From the NCBI RefSeq assembly GCF_023073915.1, contig NZ_JADPKK010000022.1, positions 1,364,001-1,428,000 of the forward strand: a stretch of 64,000 nt of DNA, written 5' to 3'. The position numbers and the translations under genes were made by a program. The DNA comes from Bradyrhizobium sp. 149 (GTDB lineage: Bacteria; Pseudomonadota; Alphaproteobacteria; Rhizobiales; Xanthobacteraceae). Shown one piece after another: positions 52,821 to 61,321 of this stretch. Under the pieces are notes generated by a model. That model was given only the letters and a program-made list of their open reading frames with translations, had not been told where the DNA came from and did no database searches. Within the stretch, counting starts at the first letter, position 1. The number at the start of each line of letters is the position of its first letter.

Positions 52821-53594
52821 CTAGCGCTCGGCGAAGGCCTTTTCGACCACGAATTGGGCCGGCTCGCCGTGGTTGCCCTCGATAAGACCCCGCTCGCCTA
52901 GGAGCACGCGGGTATCCGCCACCAACGCCGGGCTGCCGCAGATCATGACGCGGTCGTGGGCGGCTTCCAGTGCCGGCAGGCCGATGTCGGAAAACAGCTT
53001 GCCCGAGGTGATGAGGTCGGTGATGCGGCCGCGATTGCGGAAGGGATCGCGCGTCACGGTGGGATAGTAGATCAACTGATTGCGGATGCAGTCGCCGATC
53101 AGTTCGTCCTTCGGCAGCGTCTCGGTGATCATCTCGCCATAGGCGAGCTCCTTCACGTGCCGGCAACCGTGCAGCAGCACGACCTTCTCGAACCGCTCGT
53201 AAGTCTCGGGGTCCTTGATCACGCTCAGGAACGGCGCAAGCCCCGTACCGGTGCCGATCAGGTAGAGGTTGCGCCCCTCCTCCAGATTGTCGATGACCAG
53301 CGTGCCGGTGGCCTTGCGGCTGACGATGATCTCGTCGCCCTGCTTCAGATGCTGGAGCCGTGAGGTGAGCGGGCCGTCCGGCACCTTGATCGAGAAGAAC
53401 TCCAGCGTGTCCTCGTAGTTGGCGCTGGCAACGCTGTAGGCCCGCAGCAGCGGCTTCTCGCCGACCTTGAGCCCGATCATGGTGAATTCGCCGTTGCGGA
53501 AGCGGAAGGTTGGGCTGCGGGTGGTCTTGAAGGAGAACAGCGTGTTGGTCCAGTGGTGGACGCTCAAAACGGCTTCCTGATTGAAATTGCTCAT
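52821..53594 (-). CDS. fpr: Ferredoxin-NADP(+) reductase
   Basis: A 257-residue FAD enzyme of the bacterial Fpr subclass. The flavin motif RAYSVASANYEDTLEFF is at about 52-68, the NADP phosphate loop IGTGTGLAPFLSVI at about 113-126 and the CGSPALVADTRVLL nicotinamide motif at about 215. The C-terminus is VVEKAFAER, as in Fpr proteins. It shuttles electrons between NADPH and ferredoxin/flavodoxin. It is divergent from the enamidase gene across shared operator-like sites, so it may supply reduced ferredoxin to the hydroxynicotinate reductase-like enzyme of the cluster; that is inference. Confidence 0.9.
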   Translation of the reverse strand: MSNFNQEAVLSVHHWTNTLFSFKTTRSPTFRFRNGEFTMIGLKVGEKPLLRAYSVASANYEDTLEFFSIKVPDGPLTSRLQHLKQGDEIIVSRKATGTLVIDNLEEGRNLYLIGTGTGLAPFLSVIKDPETYERFEKVVLLHGCRHVKELAYGEMITETLPKDELIGDCIRNQLIYYPTVTRDPFRNRGRITDLITSGKLFSDIGLPALEAAHDRVMICGSPALVADTRVLLGERGLIEGNHGEPAQFVVEKAFAER

Positions 53595-53645
53595 CTCACC
53601 CTTCCGTGGCGCGTGGTGGCGGTTTTCAAGGCGGCAGCTATGCGT

Positions 53646-53675
53646 CGTTTGTACACGATCATTTGTATACTAATG
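53646..53675. promoter_or_regulatory. Two overlapping 16-bp operator-like sites between fpr and ena
   Basis: CGTTTGTACACGATCA (53646-53661) and CATTTGTATACTAATG (53660-53675) share the pattern C(A/G)TTTGTA(C/T)AC. The second is palindromic at 14 of 16 positions. They lie about 50-80 bases from each of the two divergent start codons. Two further matching sites lie upstream of hnr. Confidence 0.6.
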
Positions 53676-53750
53676 AATAATCCGGCTTGATCCCGCGGTC
53701 AAGGCTGCTCAAGATCGGAAGCGTTGCAGTTAAGGACAAGGACCCATTCC

Positions 53751-54947
53751 ATGGCGCATGACGCACCCCAGGCCACCGGACCCTCGAAGCTCGTGATCCG
53801 AAATATCGGCCTGATCCTGTCCGGCGCGCTGGAAAAGCCGATCCTGGACGGCGACACCATCGTCGCCGAGAACGGCAAGATCACCGCGATCGGCCGCTTC
53901 AAGGACCTCAACACCGAAGGCGCGACCACCATCGTCGAGGCCAACGGCACCACGGTGGCACCCGGCCTGATCGACAGCCATGTCCACCCTGTTGCCGGCG
54001 ACTGGACGCCGCGCCAGAACCAGATCGGCTGGATCGACAGCAATCTGCATGGCGGGGTCACCACGATGATTTCCGCCGGCGAAGTGCATATGCCCGGCCG
54101 CCCGCGCGACGTCATCGGGTTGAAGGCGATGGCAATCTTCGCCCAGCGCGCATTCTGGAATCTGCGGCCCGGGGGCGTGAAGGTTCATGCCGGTGCGCCC
54201 GTGATCGAATGCGAGATGGTCGAGGAGGATTTCCAAGAGTTGGCCGCAGCCGGCGTCAAGCTGCTCGGCGAAGTGGGCCTGGGCGGCGTCAAGGACGGAC
54301 CCACGGCGCGCAAAATGGTCGGCTGGGCACGAAAATACGGCATCCAGAGCACGATCCACACCGGCGGCCCCTCGATCCCCGGCTCCGGCCTGATCGACAA
54401 GGACGTGGTGCTGGAGGCCGACACCGATGTGGTCGGTCACATCAATGGCGGCCACACGGCGCTTCCCGACGACCAGATCCGCTGCATCTGCGAGGGCTGC
54501 AAGCGCGGCCTCGAGCTGGTGCACAATGGCAATGAGCGCTCGGCGCTGTTCACGCTGCGCATCGCGCGTGAGATGAACGATCTGCACCGCGTCATCCTCG
54601 GCACCGATGCGCCGGCGGGCTCCGGCGTGCAGCCGCTCGGCATTCTGCGCATGGTCTCGATGCTGTCCTCGCTCGGCGACCTGCCGGCCGAGATCGCGTT
54701 TTGCCTGGCCACCGGCAACACGGCACGCATGCGCGAATTGGATTGCGGCCTGATCGAGGTCGGCCGCTCGGCCGATTTCGTCGTCATGGACAAGGCGCAG
54801 CATTCGGCCGGCAAGAACATCCTGGACAGCGTCCAGCTCGGCGACCTCCCCGGCATCGGCATGACCATCATCGACGGCATCGTGCGCACCCAGCGCAGCC
54901 GCAACACCCCGCCGGCCAGCAGGGTGCCGGAGGTGGTGGCGAAGTGA
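53751..54947 (+). CDS. ena: Enamidase (6-oxo-1,4,5,6-tetrahydronicotinate amidohydrolase)
   Basis: A 398-residue amidohydrolase. Against my memory of Eubacterium barkeri enamidase the match is unusually close: IRNIGLILSGALEKPIL at the start, then VAPGLIDSHVHPVAGDWTPR (metal HxH), NLHGGVTTMISAGEVHMPGR, GVKVHAGAPVIE, HTGGPSIPGS, GHINGGHTALP, ILGTDAPAGSGVQPLGILR and the tail SRNTPPASR. The enzyme hydrolyses 1,4,5,6-tetrahydro-6-oxonicotinate to 2-formylglutarate and ammonia. AAGGA supports ATG 53751. It lies in the same cluster as a hydroxynicotinate reductase-like gene, whose product is the enamidase substrate. Confidence 0.87.
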   Translation: MAHDAPQATGPSKLVIRNIGLILSGALEKPILDGDTIVAENGKITAIGRFKDLNTEGATTIVEANGTTVAPGLIDSHVHPVAGDWTPRQNQIGWIDSNLHGGVTTMISAGEVHMPGRPRDVIGLKAMAIFAQRAFWNLRPGGVKVHAGAPVIECEMVEEDFQELAAAGVKLLGEVGLGGVKDGPTARKMVGWARKYGIQSTIHTGGPSIPGSGLIDKDVVLEADTDVVGHINGGHTALPDDQIRCICEGCKRGLELVHNGNERSALFTLRIAREMNDLHRVILGTDAPAGSGVQPLGILRMVSMLSSLGDLPAEIAFCLATGNTARMRELDCGLIEVGRSADFVVMDKAQHSAGKNILDSVQLGDLPGIGMTIIDGIVRTQRSRNTPPASRVPEVVAK

Positions 54948-55047
54948 GGCAGCCGGAGCGGCTCGCCGCTCCGCATGGCTCCTCGACGGCGTCGAACGAG
55001 TTGCCGGCCTGCCGCCAAATGGTCATGAGACGCGGGAAGCGCGGAGA

Positions 55048-55464
55048 TCAGCGCGGCTTGGCGATCTCACAACGCACGTAGATCTGGCGCTTGGCCTCGC
55101 CAACCGGGCCGTTGTCGATCACCAGCTTGCCATCCGCAGCGATGGAAACCCTGGGACTGGAGCGAAACTTTTCGCCTTCGCCTTCGCAGGCGAGCTTCAT
55201 TTTCCAGCTGAGCTTCCCGTCCGCGATGATCTCGCCGGCGCGGCAACGCGTCTCATACCAGTAGAGGCGATTGCCGCCTTCGATGCTCATGCGGTTAGCG
55301 CTGTCCTGATCACGGCAATCCTTTTTGCTCGATGCCCAGAACCCCTCATACGCCTGCGCCGCCCAGGCGGGAGCACACTGGCCCGCCAGCACCGCGCTCA
55401 TCCCCAGACCCATCGCAAACCGCGTCGCCGCTCGCATACCGACTAACCTCGAGAAGACCTTCAT
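55048..55464 (-). CDS. Exported hypothetical protein (138 aa)
   Basis: A 138-residue protein with a long signal region ending AGQCAPAWAAQA (about residue 37). The mature part contains four conserved-looking cysteines (KKDCRDQDSANRM, ETRCRAGEI, KLACEGEGEKF, YVRCEIAKPR), suggesting two disulfides in the periplasm. No family recognised. It follows marR by 16 bases and may be the last gene of the long nicotinate-type operon. Confidence 0.65.
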   Translation of the reverse strand: MKVFSRLVGMRAATRFAMGLGMSAVLAGQCAPAWAAQAYEGFWASSKKDCRDQDSANRMSIEGGNRLYWYETRCRAGEIIADGKLSWKMKLACEGEGEKFRSSPRVSIAADGKLVIDNGPVGEAKRQIYVRCEIAKPR

Positions 55465-55480
55465 CGAGGTTAGTCGCGCC

Positions 55481-55936
55481 TCACCGCAGCTTGTTCAACA
55501 GCGCCATCAGCATCTCGCGTTCCTTTGCCTCGAGCGGCGCCAGCGTCTCCCGGGTGATCGCGAGCGCATTCGGCGCCACCTTTTCCGCCAGCTGCTGCCC
55601 CGCACGCGTCAGGCTGACCAGAAGCCGCCGTCCGTCCTCGGGATCCTGGCTGGTCTCGGTGAGACCGCGCGCCGTCAAACGATCGATCACGCCCTTGATG
55701 GTCGCGACGTCCATCGCCGTCAGGCGCCCGAGCTGGTTCTGCGAGCATGGCCCGGACTCGGCGAGCTTCGACAGCGCCGCCCATTGCGTCGGCGTGATAT
55801 TGGTGCCGATCTCGCGAGAGAAGATCGCGCTGTGGCGCTGCCAGACCTGGCGAAGGATGAAGCCAACCTGCTCGTCGAGCACGTAGGACGACTTTGCCGG
55901 TTTGACGCTCTTCTTCACCGCCACGCTTCTCGCCAT
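55481..55936 (-). CDS. MarR-family transcriptional regulator
   Basis: A 151-residue winged-helix regulator: a basic N-terminal tail, then QRHSAIFSREIGTNITPTQW, helix-turn-helix SQNQLGRLTAMDVATIKGVI, and wing TSQDPEDGRRLLVSLT, all typical of MarR/HpaR-like proteins that respond to aromatic acids. It begins 14 bases after livF on the same strand, so it is part of the transporter operon. It is the only regulator in the cluster and the best candidate for binding the shared 16-bp sites. Confidence 0.88.
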   Translation of the reverse strand: MARSVAVKKSVKPAKSSYVLDEQVGFILRQVWQRHSAIFSREIGTNITPTQWAALSKLAESGPCSQNQLGRLTAMDVATIKGVIDRLTARGLTETSQDPEDGRRLLVSLTRAGQQLAEKVAPNALAITRETLAPLEAKEREMLMALLNKLR

Positions 55937-55950
55937 CCGCTCCCCGCCCC

Positions 55951-56655
55951 CTACAACGACAAATGCGCGTCGCGGATATCCGGACGCGCGTCGAGCTCGG
56001 CCATGGTGCCGCCGAAACAGATGCGGCCGCGCTCGATGATATAGGCGCGATCGGAGATCAGCCGCGCAAAGTGCAGATTCTGCTCGGAGACGACGATGCT
56101 GACGCCCTCCTTCTTCATGGTGAGGATGGCCTCGACCATCTGCTCTACGATCTTCGGCGACAGGCCCTCCGAGGGCTCGTCCAGCAGCACCAGCGACGGA
56201 TTGCCCATCAGCGTGCGTGCGATGGTGAGCATCTGCTGTTCGCCGCCGCTCATTCGTCCACCCGGGCGATTTTTCATCTCACCCAGATTCGGAAACAGCG
56301 CGAACAGCTTTTCGCGGGTCCAGTGCGGGGCGTTTGGACGCTTCGGCTGGCGGCCGACCTCGAGATTCTCTTCCACCGTCAGATCGGTGAAGATGCGCCG
56401 CTCCTCGGGCACGTAACCAAGCCCATCCCGCACGATCTCATGTGTCGGACGCGCCGAGACGTCGTTGCCTTCGAACATGATCCGCCCCGAGCGCTGCGCG
56501 ACGAGCCCGACGATCGAGCGGAACGTCGTCGACTTGCCGGCGCCATTGCGGCCGAGCAACGCCACCACTTCCCCCTCGCCGACCTCGAAGCCGATGTCGA
56601 ACAGGATATGGGCCGGGCCGTAATGACTGTTGAGGTCTTGCACCGTGAGCTTCAT
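55951..56655 (-). CDS. livF: Liv-type ABC transporter ATPase LivF (nicotinate-type cluster)
   Basis: A 234-residue ATPase: Walker A LLGRNGAGKSTT (about 33-44), signature MSGGEQQML, Walker B LVLLDEPSEGLSP and the LivF-type SEQNLHFARLISDRAYII. Its start overlaps livG by 4 bases. It forms the second ATPase of the cluster's transporter together with LivG, the fused permease and the binding protein. Confidence 0.9.
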   Translation of the reverse strand: MKLTVQDLNSHYGPAHILFDIGFEVGEGEVVALLGRNGAGKSTTFRSIVGLVAQRSGRIMFEGNDVSARPTHEIVRDGLGYVPEERRIFTDLTVEENLEVGRQPKRPNAPHWTREKLFALFPNLGEMKNRPGGRMSGGEQQMLTIARTLMGNPSLVLLDEPSEGLSPKIVEQMVEAILTMKKEGVSIVVSEQNLHFARLISDRAYIIERGRICFGGTMAELDARPDIRDAHLSL

Positions 56656-57443
56656 GCCGAGGTTCCCTCGCGATGCCCGGCGTCGTAAAGCAGGCCCTCG
56701 CCGAGATAGACCGCCTGCACCTGCGGATTGCCGCGCACCTCCGCCGGCGAGCCCTCGGCGATCAGCGTGCCGCGGTTGAGCACGATGATCCGGTCGGCAT
56801 GCTCGAACACCACGTCCATGTCGTGCTCGGTGAAGAGAACGCCGATCGATTTTTCCCGGGCGATCTGCGCGGTCAGCCGCATCAAATCGACGCGCTCGCG
56901 CGGCGCCATGCCGGCGGTCGGCTCGTCCATCAGCAGCAGCTTTGGCTGATTGGCGAGCGCGACCGCGAGCTCGAGCCGCTTGAGATCGCCATAGGCAAGC
57001 TCACCGCAGGGGCGATCCGCGTAACCGCCCATGCCGACCAGCTCGAGCAGTCGCCCGGCTTCGTCGCGGTCAAAATTCGGTGCCGAGCCCCAAAGATTGA
57101 ACAATTGCTTTCCGTGCGAGATTAGTGCGACCTGCACGTTCTCGCGTACCGTCATGGTCGCGAAGGTCGCGGTGATCTGGAAGGTGCGGCCCACGCCCAT
57201 CCGCCAGATCTCGCGCGGCTTCCTACCGGTTGTGTCCTCGCCGAGAAGGCGGACGTGGCCGGTATCAGGCTTGTTCTGTCCGTTGAGCATGTCAAAACAG
57301 GTGCTCTTGCCAGCGCCGTTCGGTCCGATCAGCGCCAGGATTTCGCCTGATCGCAGTGAGAACGAGACGCCGCGCACGGCGTGGACGCCGCCATAGGATT
57401 TGGTCAGTCCTTCGACCGCGAGAAGTGGGGGGGCGACGCTCAT
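56652..57443 (-). CDS. livG: Liv-type ABC transporter ATPase LivG (nicotinate-type cluster)
   Basis: A 263-residue ATPase. Walker A is GPNGAGKST, then FDMLNGQNKPDTG, GVGRTFQITATFATMTVREN, signature region ELAYGDLKRLELAVALANQP and Walker B LLLMDEPTAGMAP, followed by VLFTEHDMDVVFEHADRIIV. The ATG at 57443 overlaps the permease stop (ATGA); the longer frame upstream is not LivG sequence. It differs from the 12-kb LivG in having a standard LivG signature. Confidence 0.9.
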   Translation of the reverse strand: MSVAPPLLAVEGLTKSYGGVHAVRGVSFSLRSGEILALIGPNGAGKSTCFDMLNGQNKPDTGHVRLLGEDTTGRKPREIWRMGVGRTFQITATFATMTVRENVQVALISHGKQLFNLWGSAPNFDRDEAGRLLELVGMGGYADRPCGELAYGDLKRLELAVALANQPKLLLMDEPTAGMAPRERVDLMRLTAQIAREKSIGVLFTEHDMDVVFEHADRIIVLNRGTLIAEGSPAEVRGNPQVQAVYLGEGLLYDAGHREGTSA

Positions 57444-59329
57444 TCGGCGGACTCGATCGGCTTGGCAAGCAAAGGTGATCCCGGCGGCGATGTCTTCCTG
57501 CGACGCTGTGCCAGCATCTCCAACATGCCGACAATGCCCTTGGGGAAGACGACGACGATCAGAACGATGAAGCCGCCCAGCACGAGTTTTGACAGGTCGG
57601 TCTGGCTGACCAGCCAGATGTTCAAGGCCTTGTAGACGATGGCGCCGATCACCGCGCCCGACACCGTCTCCACACCGCCGAGCAGCACCATGACAAGCGC
57701 ATCGACCGAGAGCGAGATGCCGAGATTGTCCGGGAAGACGCTGCCTTTGAGGTAGGCGAACAGCGCGCCGCCGATGCCGGCGGTCGTGCCCGCGATCACG
57801 AACGCCGTCCACTGGATGCGCTTGGCGTTGATGCCGACCGCTTCGCTCCGTAGCAGCGAGTCACGCGTCGCCCTCAGCGCATAGCCGAACGGCGAGAACA
57901 CCATGGCCCGCAGCGCGATCGTCACGAGCGCCGAAACGCCGAGCGCCAGCCAATAGAAATGCGACGGGCTCGCCGCCCATTTTTCAGGCCAGATACTCAA
58001 GATGCCGTTGTCGCCACCGGTCACGCTCACCCACTGGAACGCGATCGACCAGACGATCTGCGCAAAGGCGAGCGTCAACATCGCAAAATAGACGCCGGAG
58101 AGCTGCACCGCGAAGAATCCGAACACGGCGGCGCCCATGCAGCCGAGCAGCGGACCGAGCAACAGGCAGCCGATCATCGGCAGTCCCGCCATCTTGGCGA
58201 GGAAAGCGACGCCGTAAGCGCCGAGGCCGAAATAGGCGGCGTGGCCAAACGAGGCGAGCCCGCCGACCGACATCAGGAAGTGCAGGCTGACGGCAAAGAT
58301 CACTGAGATCGCGATCTCCGAGCCAACGGTCAGTGCATAGTTGCCGGCGAACAACGGCAACGTCGCCGCGACGACGAGCGCTGCGAGCGCAGCCAGCCGC
58401 TCATTCGACGTCAGCGGTCGCCAGGGATTGACGGTGAGCCCCGGCGTCTTGCGCGCCGGCGCCTCGGGCCTGCCGAACAGACCCCAGGGCCGCACGATCA
58501 GTACTGCCGCCATCACCAGGAAGACCAGGATGATGGAGATCTTTGGAAAGATCAGGATTCCGAAGGCGTTGAGTTCCGACACCAGCACCGCCGCGACGAA
58601 AGCGCCGATGATGCTGCCGAGACCGCCGATCACGACTACGACGAAAACCTCGACGATGATGCGCAAATCCATCGCATGATGCACGGCATCGCGTGGGATC
58701 TGGAGCGCACCGCCGAGGGCGGCGAGGAAAACGCCGACCGCAAACACTGATGTGAACAGCCATTTCTGATTGACGCCGAGCGCCGCGACCATGTCGCGGT
58801 CCTGCGTCGCCGCGCGCACCAGCACGCCCCAGCGCGTGCGCTGGAACAAGAGCCAGAGAATGCCGAGCACGACGGGTCCGAGCACGATGAGGAACAGGTC
58901 ATAGCTCGGGATGTTCTGGCCGAAGAAATCGATCGCCCCCCTGAAGCCTGGCGCGCGGCGGCCGACGAGATCGTCGGGTCCCCAGATCAGGACGACGAGG
59001 TCCTCGACCATTAGGGTCAGGCCGAAAGTCGCGAGCAGCTGGAACAGCTCTGGCGCGTGATAGATGCGCCGGAGCAGCACCATCTCGACGATGATGCCGA
59101 TCAGAGCCACCGCAAACGCTGCCGCGACGATTGCACCCCAGAAGCCGAATGCGCCTGAGAGGCGCTCCGTGAGCGTGAAGGCGATGTAGGCGCCGATCAT
59201 GTAGAAGGCGCCGTGCGCGAAATTCACGATCCGCGTCACGCCAAAGATGATCGACAGGCCCGACGCCACCAGGAACAGCGACGCTGCGCTGGCGAGACCG
59301 GTCAGAAACTGTACGACGTAAAAGGCCAT
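57440..59329 (-). CDS. Fused LivH-LivM ABC transporter permease
   Basis: A 629-residue protein in which both permease subunits are joined. The N-terminal LivH half (about 1-290) has SGLSIIFGVTRIVNFAHGAF and VVVVIGGLGSIIGAFVAAVL. After a polar linker (about 290-315, RPEAPARKTPGLTVNPWRPL) the LivM half has LHFLMSVGGLASFGHAAYFG, LSGVYFAMLTLAFAQIVW and VMVLLGGVETVSGAVIGA. Fusions of this kind occur in several alpha- and betaproteobacterial Liv systems. It lets a single polypeptide form the whole channel. Confidence 0.9.
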   Translation of the reverse strand: MAFYVVQFLTGLASAASLFLVASGLSIIFGVTRIVNFAHGAFYMIGAYIAFTLTERLSGAFGFWGAIVAAAFAVALIGIIVEMVLLRRIYHAPELFQLLATFGLTLMVEDLVVLIWGPDDLVGRRAPGFRGAIDFFGQNIPSYDLFLIVLGPVVLGILWLLFQRTRWGVLVRAATQDRDMVAALGVNQKWLFTSVFAVGVFLAALGGALQIPRDAVHHAMDLRIIVEVFVVVVIGGLGSIIGAFVAAVLVSELNAFGILIFPKISIILVFLVMAAVLIVRPWGLFGRPEAPARKTPGLTVNPWRPLTSNERLAALAALVVAATLPLFAGNYALTVGSEIAISVIFAVSLHFLMSVGGLASFGHAAYFGLGAYGVAFLAKMAGLPMIGCLLLGPLLGCMGAAVFGFFAVQLSGVYFAMLTLAFAQIVWSIAFQWVSVTGGDNGILSIWPEKWAASPSHFYWLALGVSALVTIALRAMVFSPFGYALRATRDSLLRSEAVGINAKRIQWTAFVIAGTTAGIGGALFAYLKGSVFPDNLGISLSVDALVMVLLGGVETVSGAVIGAIVYKALNIWLVSQTDLSKLVLGGFIVLIVVVFPKGIVGMLEMLAQRRRKTSPPGSPLLAKPIESAE

Positions 59330-59362
59330 CAGCGGTCCGGGTTAAACATAAGTCTCAGTATT

Positions 59363-59466
59363 GGGCTTCATCCTTCGAGACGGCGCTACGCGCCTCCTCA
59401 GGATGAGGTTCGGGAACCTCATGGTGAGGAGCGCGGCAGCGACGCGCGTCTCGAACCACGAGGCCC
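59363..59466. repeat. Large palindromic intergenic repeat between binding-protein and permease genes
   Basis: Outer arms around TTCGAGACG at the left and CGTCTCGAA at the right enclose a strong inner hairpin 59394-59431 (arm CTCCTCAGGATGAGGTT, 15 of 17 paired, loop CGGG). I associate this type (ATCCTTCGAGACG...CTCCTCAGGATGAGG) with dispersed repeats in Bradyrhizobium. It fills most of the 152-base gap and could shield the upstream mRNA. Confidence 0.8.
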
Positions 59467-59481
59467 CGGTCTCTCTTTGCA

Positions 59482-60684
59482 TCAATCCTTCGGACGCAGC
59501 TTCTCGACTTCGGCATCACCAGGCAGATAGTCCGCGCCCTTCTTGTAAGACGAGTCCACCATCACGCCCTTGCCGTCCTTCAGCGCGGTCTTGCCGACAT
59601 AGGCACCCAGCGTGGACTGGTGATCGATCTTGCGGAAGGTGATCTCGCCGAACGGCGACGGCATCGACAAGCCCTCCGCGGCAGCAATCAGCTTCTCCGG
59701 ATCCGTCGAACCCGCCTTGGCCAGGATCGCTGCTGCAGACTTGATGGTCTGATAGCCGACGATCGAGCCGAGGCGCGGATAGTCGTTGTACTTGGCCTGA
59801 TAGGCCTTCAGGAACGCGTCGTGCTCGGGCGTCTTGATCGAATACCAGGGATAACCCGTAACAATCCAGCCCTCGGGCGTCTCGTCCTTGAGCGGATCGA
59901 GATATTCGGGCTCGCCGGTGAGGAACGAGACGACCTCGCGTCCCTTGAACAGGCCGCGGGTGTTGCCTTCGCGCACGAGCTTTACCAGATCGGCGCCGAA
60001 GGTGACGTTGAGGATCGCTTCGGGATTGGCCGCTGCAACGGCCTGTACCACTGGGCCCGCGTCGATCTTGCCCTGCGGCGGCCACTGCTCGTCGACCCAC
60101 TGGATGTCGGGCCGCTTCTCCGACATCAGCTTCTTGAACACCGCGACCGCGGACTGGCCGTATTCATAGTTCGGCGCGATCGTTGCCCAGCGCTTGGCCG
60201 GCAACTTGCTGGCTGCTTCCACCAGCATCGCCGCCTGCATGTAGTTGGAAGGGCGCAGGCGGAACGTGTACTTGTTGCCCTTGGACCAGGTGATGGCGTC
60301 CGTCAGCGGCTCGGCCGCGAGGAAGAACACCTTCTTCTGGTTGGCGAAATCGCTGACGGCGAGACCGATGTTCGACAGGAACGTACCCGTCAGCATCGCC
60401 ACGCCCTCGCTCGACACCAGCTCGTTGGCCGCGGTCTGGGCATCCGCCGGCTTGCCGCCGTCATCCTTGGAGATGACGACCAGCTTCTTGCCGTTGATGC
60501 CGCCGGCCGCGTTGATCTCTTCGACCGCGAGCTGCCAGCCCTTGCGATAGGGCTCCGTGAACGCCGGAAGCAACGAATAGCTGTTGATCTCGCCGATCTT
60601 GATGTCCTGCGCCAGAGCCGAATGAGCCATGCCGCTCGCCAACAGCGCAAATGCCGCGCCGACGAAATAGTTCTTTGCTCGCAT
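59482..60684 (-). CDS. Liv-type ABC transporter substrate-binding protein (nicotinate-type cluster)
   Basis: A 400-residue periplasmic binding protein. GGAGG lies 5 bases before ATG 60684. The signal peptide is about 1-25 (FALLASGMAHSALAQD) and the mature part begins IKIGEINSYSLLPAFTEPYR, with AVEEINAAGGINGKKLVVIS typical of Peripla_BP_6. Given the neighbours, an N-heteroaromatic acid such as nicotinate or 6-hydroxynicotinate is a reasonable ligand guess; sequence alone does not prove it. Confidence 0.87.
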   Translation of the reverse strand: MRAKNYFVGAAFALLASGMAHSALAQDIKIGEINSYSLLPAFTEPYRKGWQLAVEEINAAGGINGKKLVVISKDDGGKPADAQTAANELVSSEGVAMLTGTFLSNIGLAVSDFANQKKVFFLAAEPLTDAITWSKGNKYTFRLRPSNYMQAAMLVEAASKLPAKRWATIAPNYEYGQSAVAVFKKLMSEKRPDIQWVDEQWPPQGKIDAGPVVQAVAAANPEAILNVTFGADLVKLVREGNTRGLFKGREVVSFLTGEPEYLDPLKDETPEGWIVTGYPWYSIKTPEHDAFLKAYQAKYNDYPRLGSIVGYQTIKSAAAILAKAGSTDPEKLIAAAEGLSMPSPFGEITFRKIDHQSTLGAYVGKTALKDGKGVMVDSSYKKGADYLPGDAEVEKLRPKD

Positions 60685-60709
60685 CCCAACCTCCACTTTT
60701 CTGAAAAGA

Positions 60710-61294
60710 CTAACGCAGTCCGTCTTCGCCCTTGATCTCCGAAACCGTCAGCCCGCCGACGCGCGGCAGCGGACGGCCGCTGTCGGTGACGGCGACCGCG
60801 ACCATGATCTCATTGGCGCGCGGCGCGTCGTTGATCTGCACTTCCATGCCGTCGAAATGACTACGCACGAAAGCTGCGTCCTTGTGACCCAGCGGAATGT
60901 CCAGCGTCGTGCCGGGTCCGCTGCGCTTCTTCGACGACGGGATCAGCGCAGCGCCCTTGCTCAGTACTTTACGCACCGGCGCGCCCATCTTCGGATGGAG
61001 GATGGCGGCCGCATGCTCCAACTCGCCATTCTCGCCGACGGCCGCGGCCTTGCCATAGCTCTGAGCCTTGGAACCGTCGATGCCGAGCGCGGCCACGGCG
61101 CGCTTCGACAAGAGCTCGCCGAGCTCCTCGCCGATCGCGATCAGCGGTGATAGGTCCTCCACATATTGTCCGGCAAACGGATTCTCGATCACGGCGATTG
61201 CCGCCGCACGCCGGGTCGGCGGCGAGACCTGGCGGCCCATCTCCATCTGCGTCTCTTCGACGACGGTGACGATCTTGCGGATGATCGCGCTCAT
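60710..61294 (-). CDS. PF06684 'amino acid synthesis' family protein, role unknown
   Basis: A 194-residue protein matching the poorly characterised PF06684 (DUF1185) family: IRKIVTVVEETQMEMGRQVS, AAAIAVIENPFAGQYVEDLS, KAAAVGENGELEHAAAILHP and GTTLDIPLGHKDAAFVRSHF. Despite the family name no reaction is established. AAGGAAA precedes the ATG. It lies between UPF0280 and the binding-protein gene with gaps of 25-27 bases, so it is cotranscribed with the reductase and presumably acts in the same route. Confidence 0.82.
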   Translation of the reverse strand: MSAIIRKIVTVVEETQMEMGRQVSPPTRRAAAIAVIENPFAGQYVEDLSPLIAIGEELGELLSKRAVAALGIDGSKAQSYGKAAAVGENGELEHAAAILHPKMGAPVRKVLSKGAALIPSSKKRSGPGTTLDIPLGHKDAAFVRSHFDGMEVQINDAPRANEIMVAVAVTDSGRPLPRVGGLTVSEIKGEDGLR

Positions 61295-61321
61295 GATTGT
61301 TTCCTTAAGTCTCTTCCCTGT

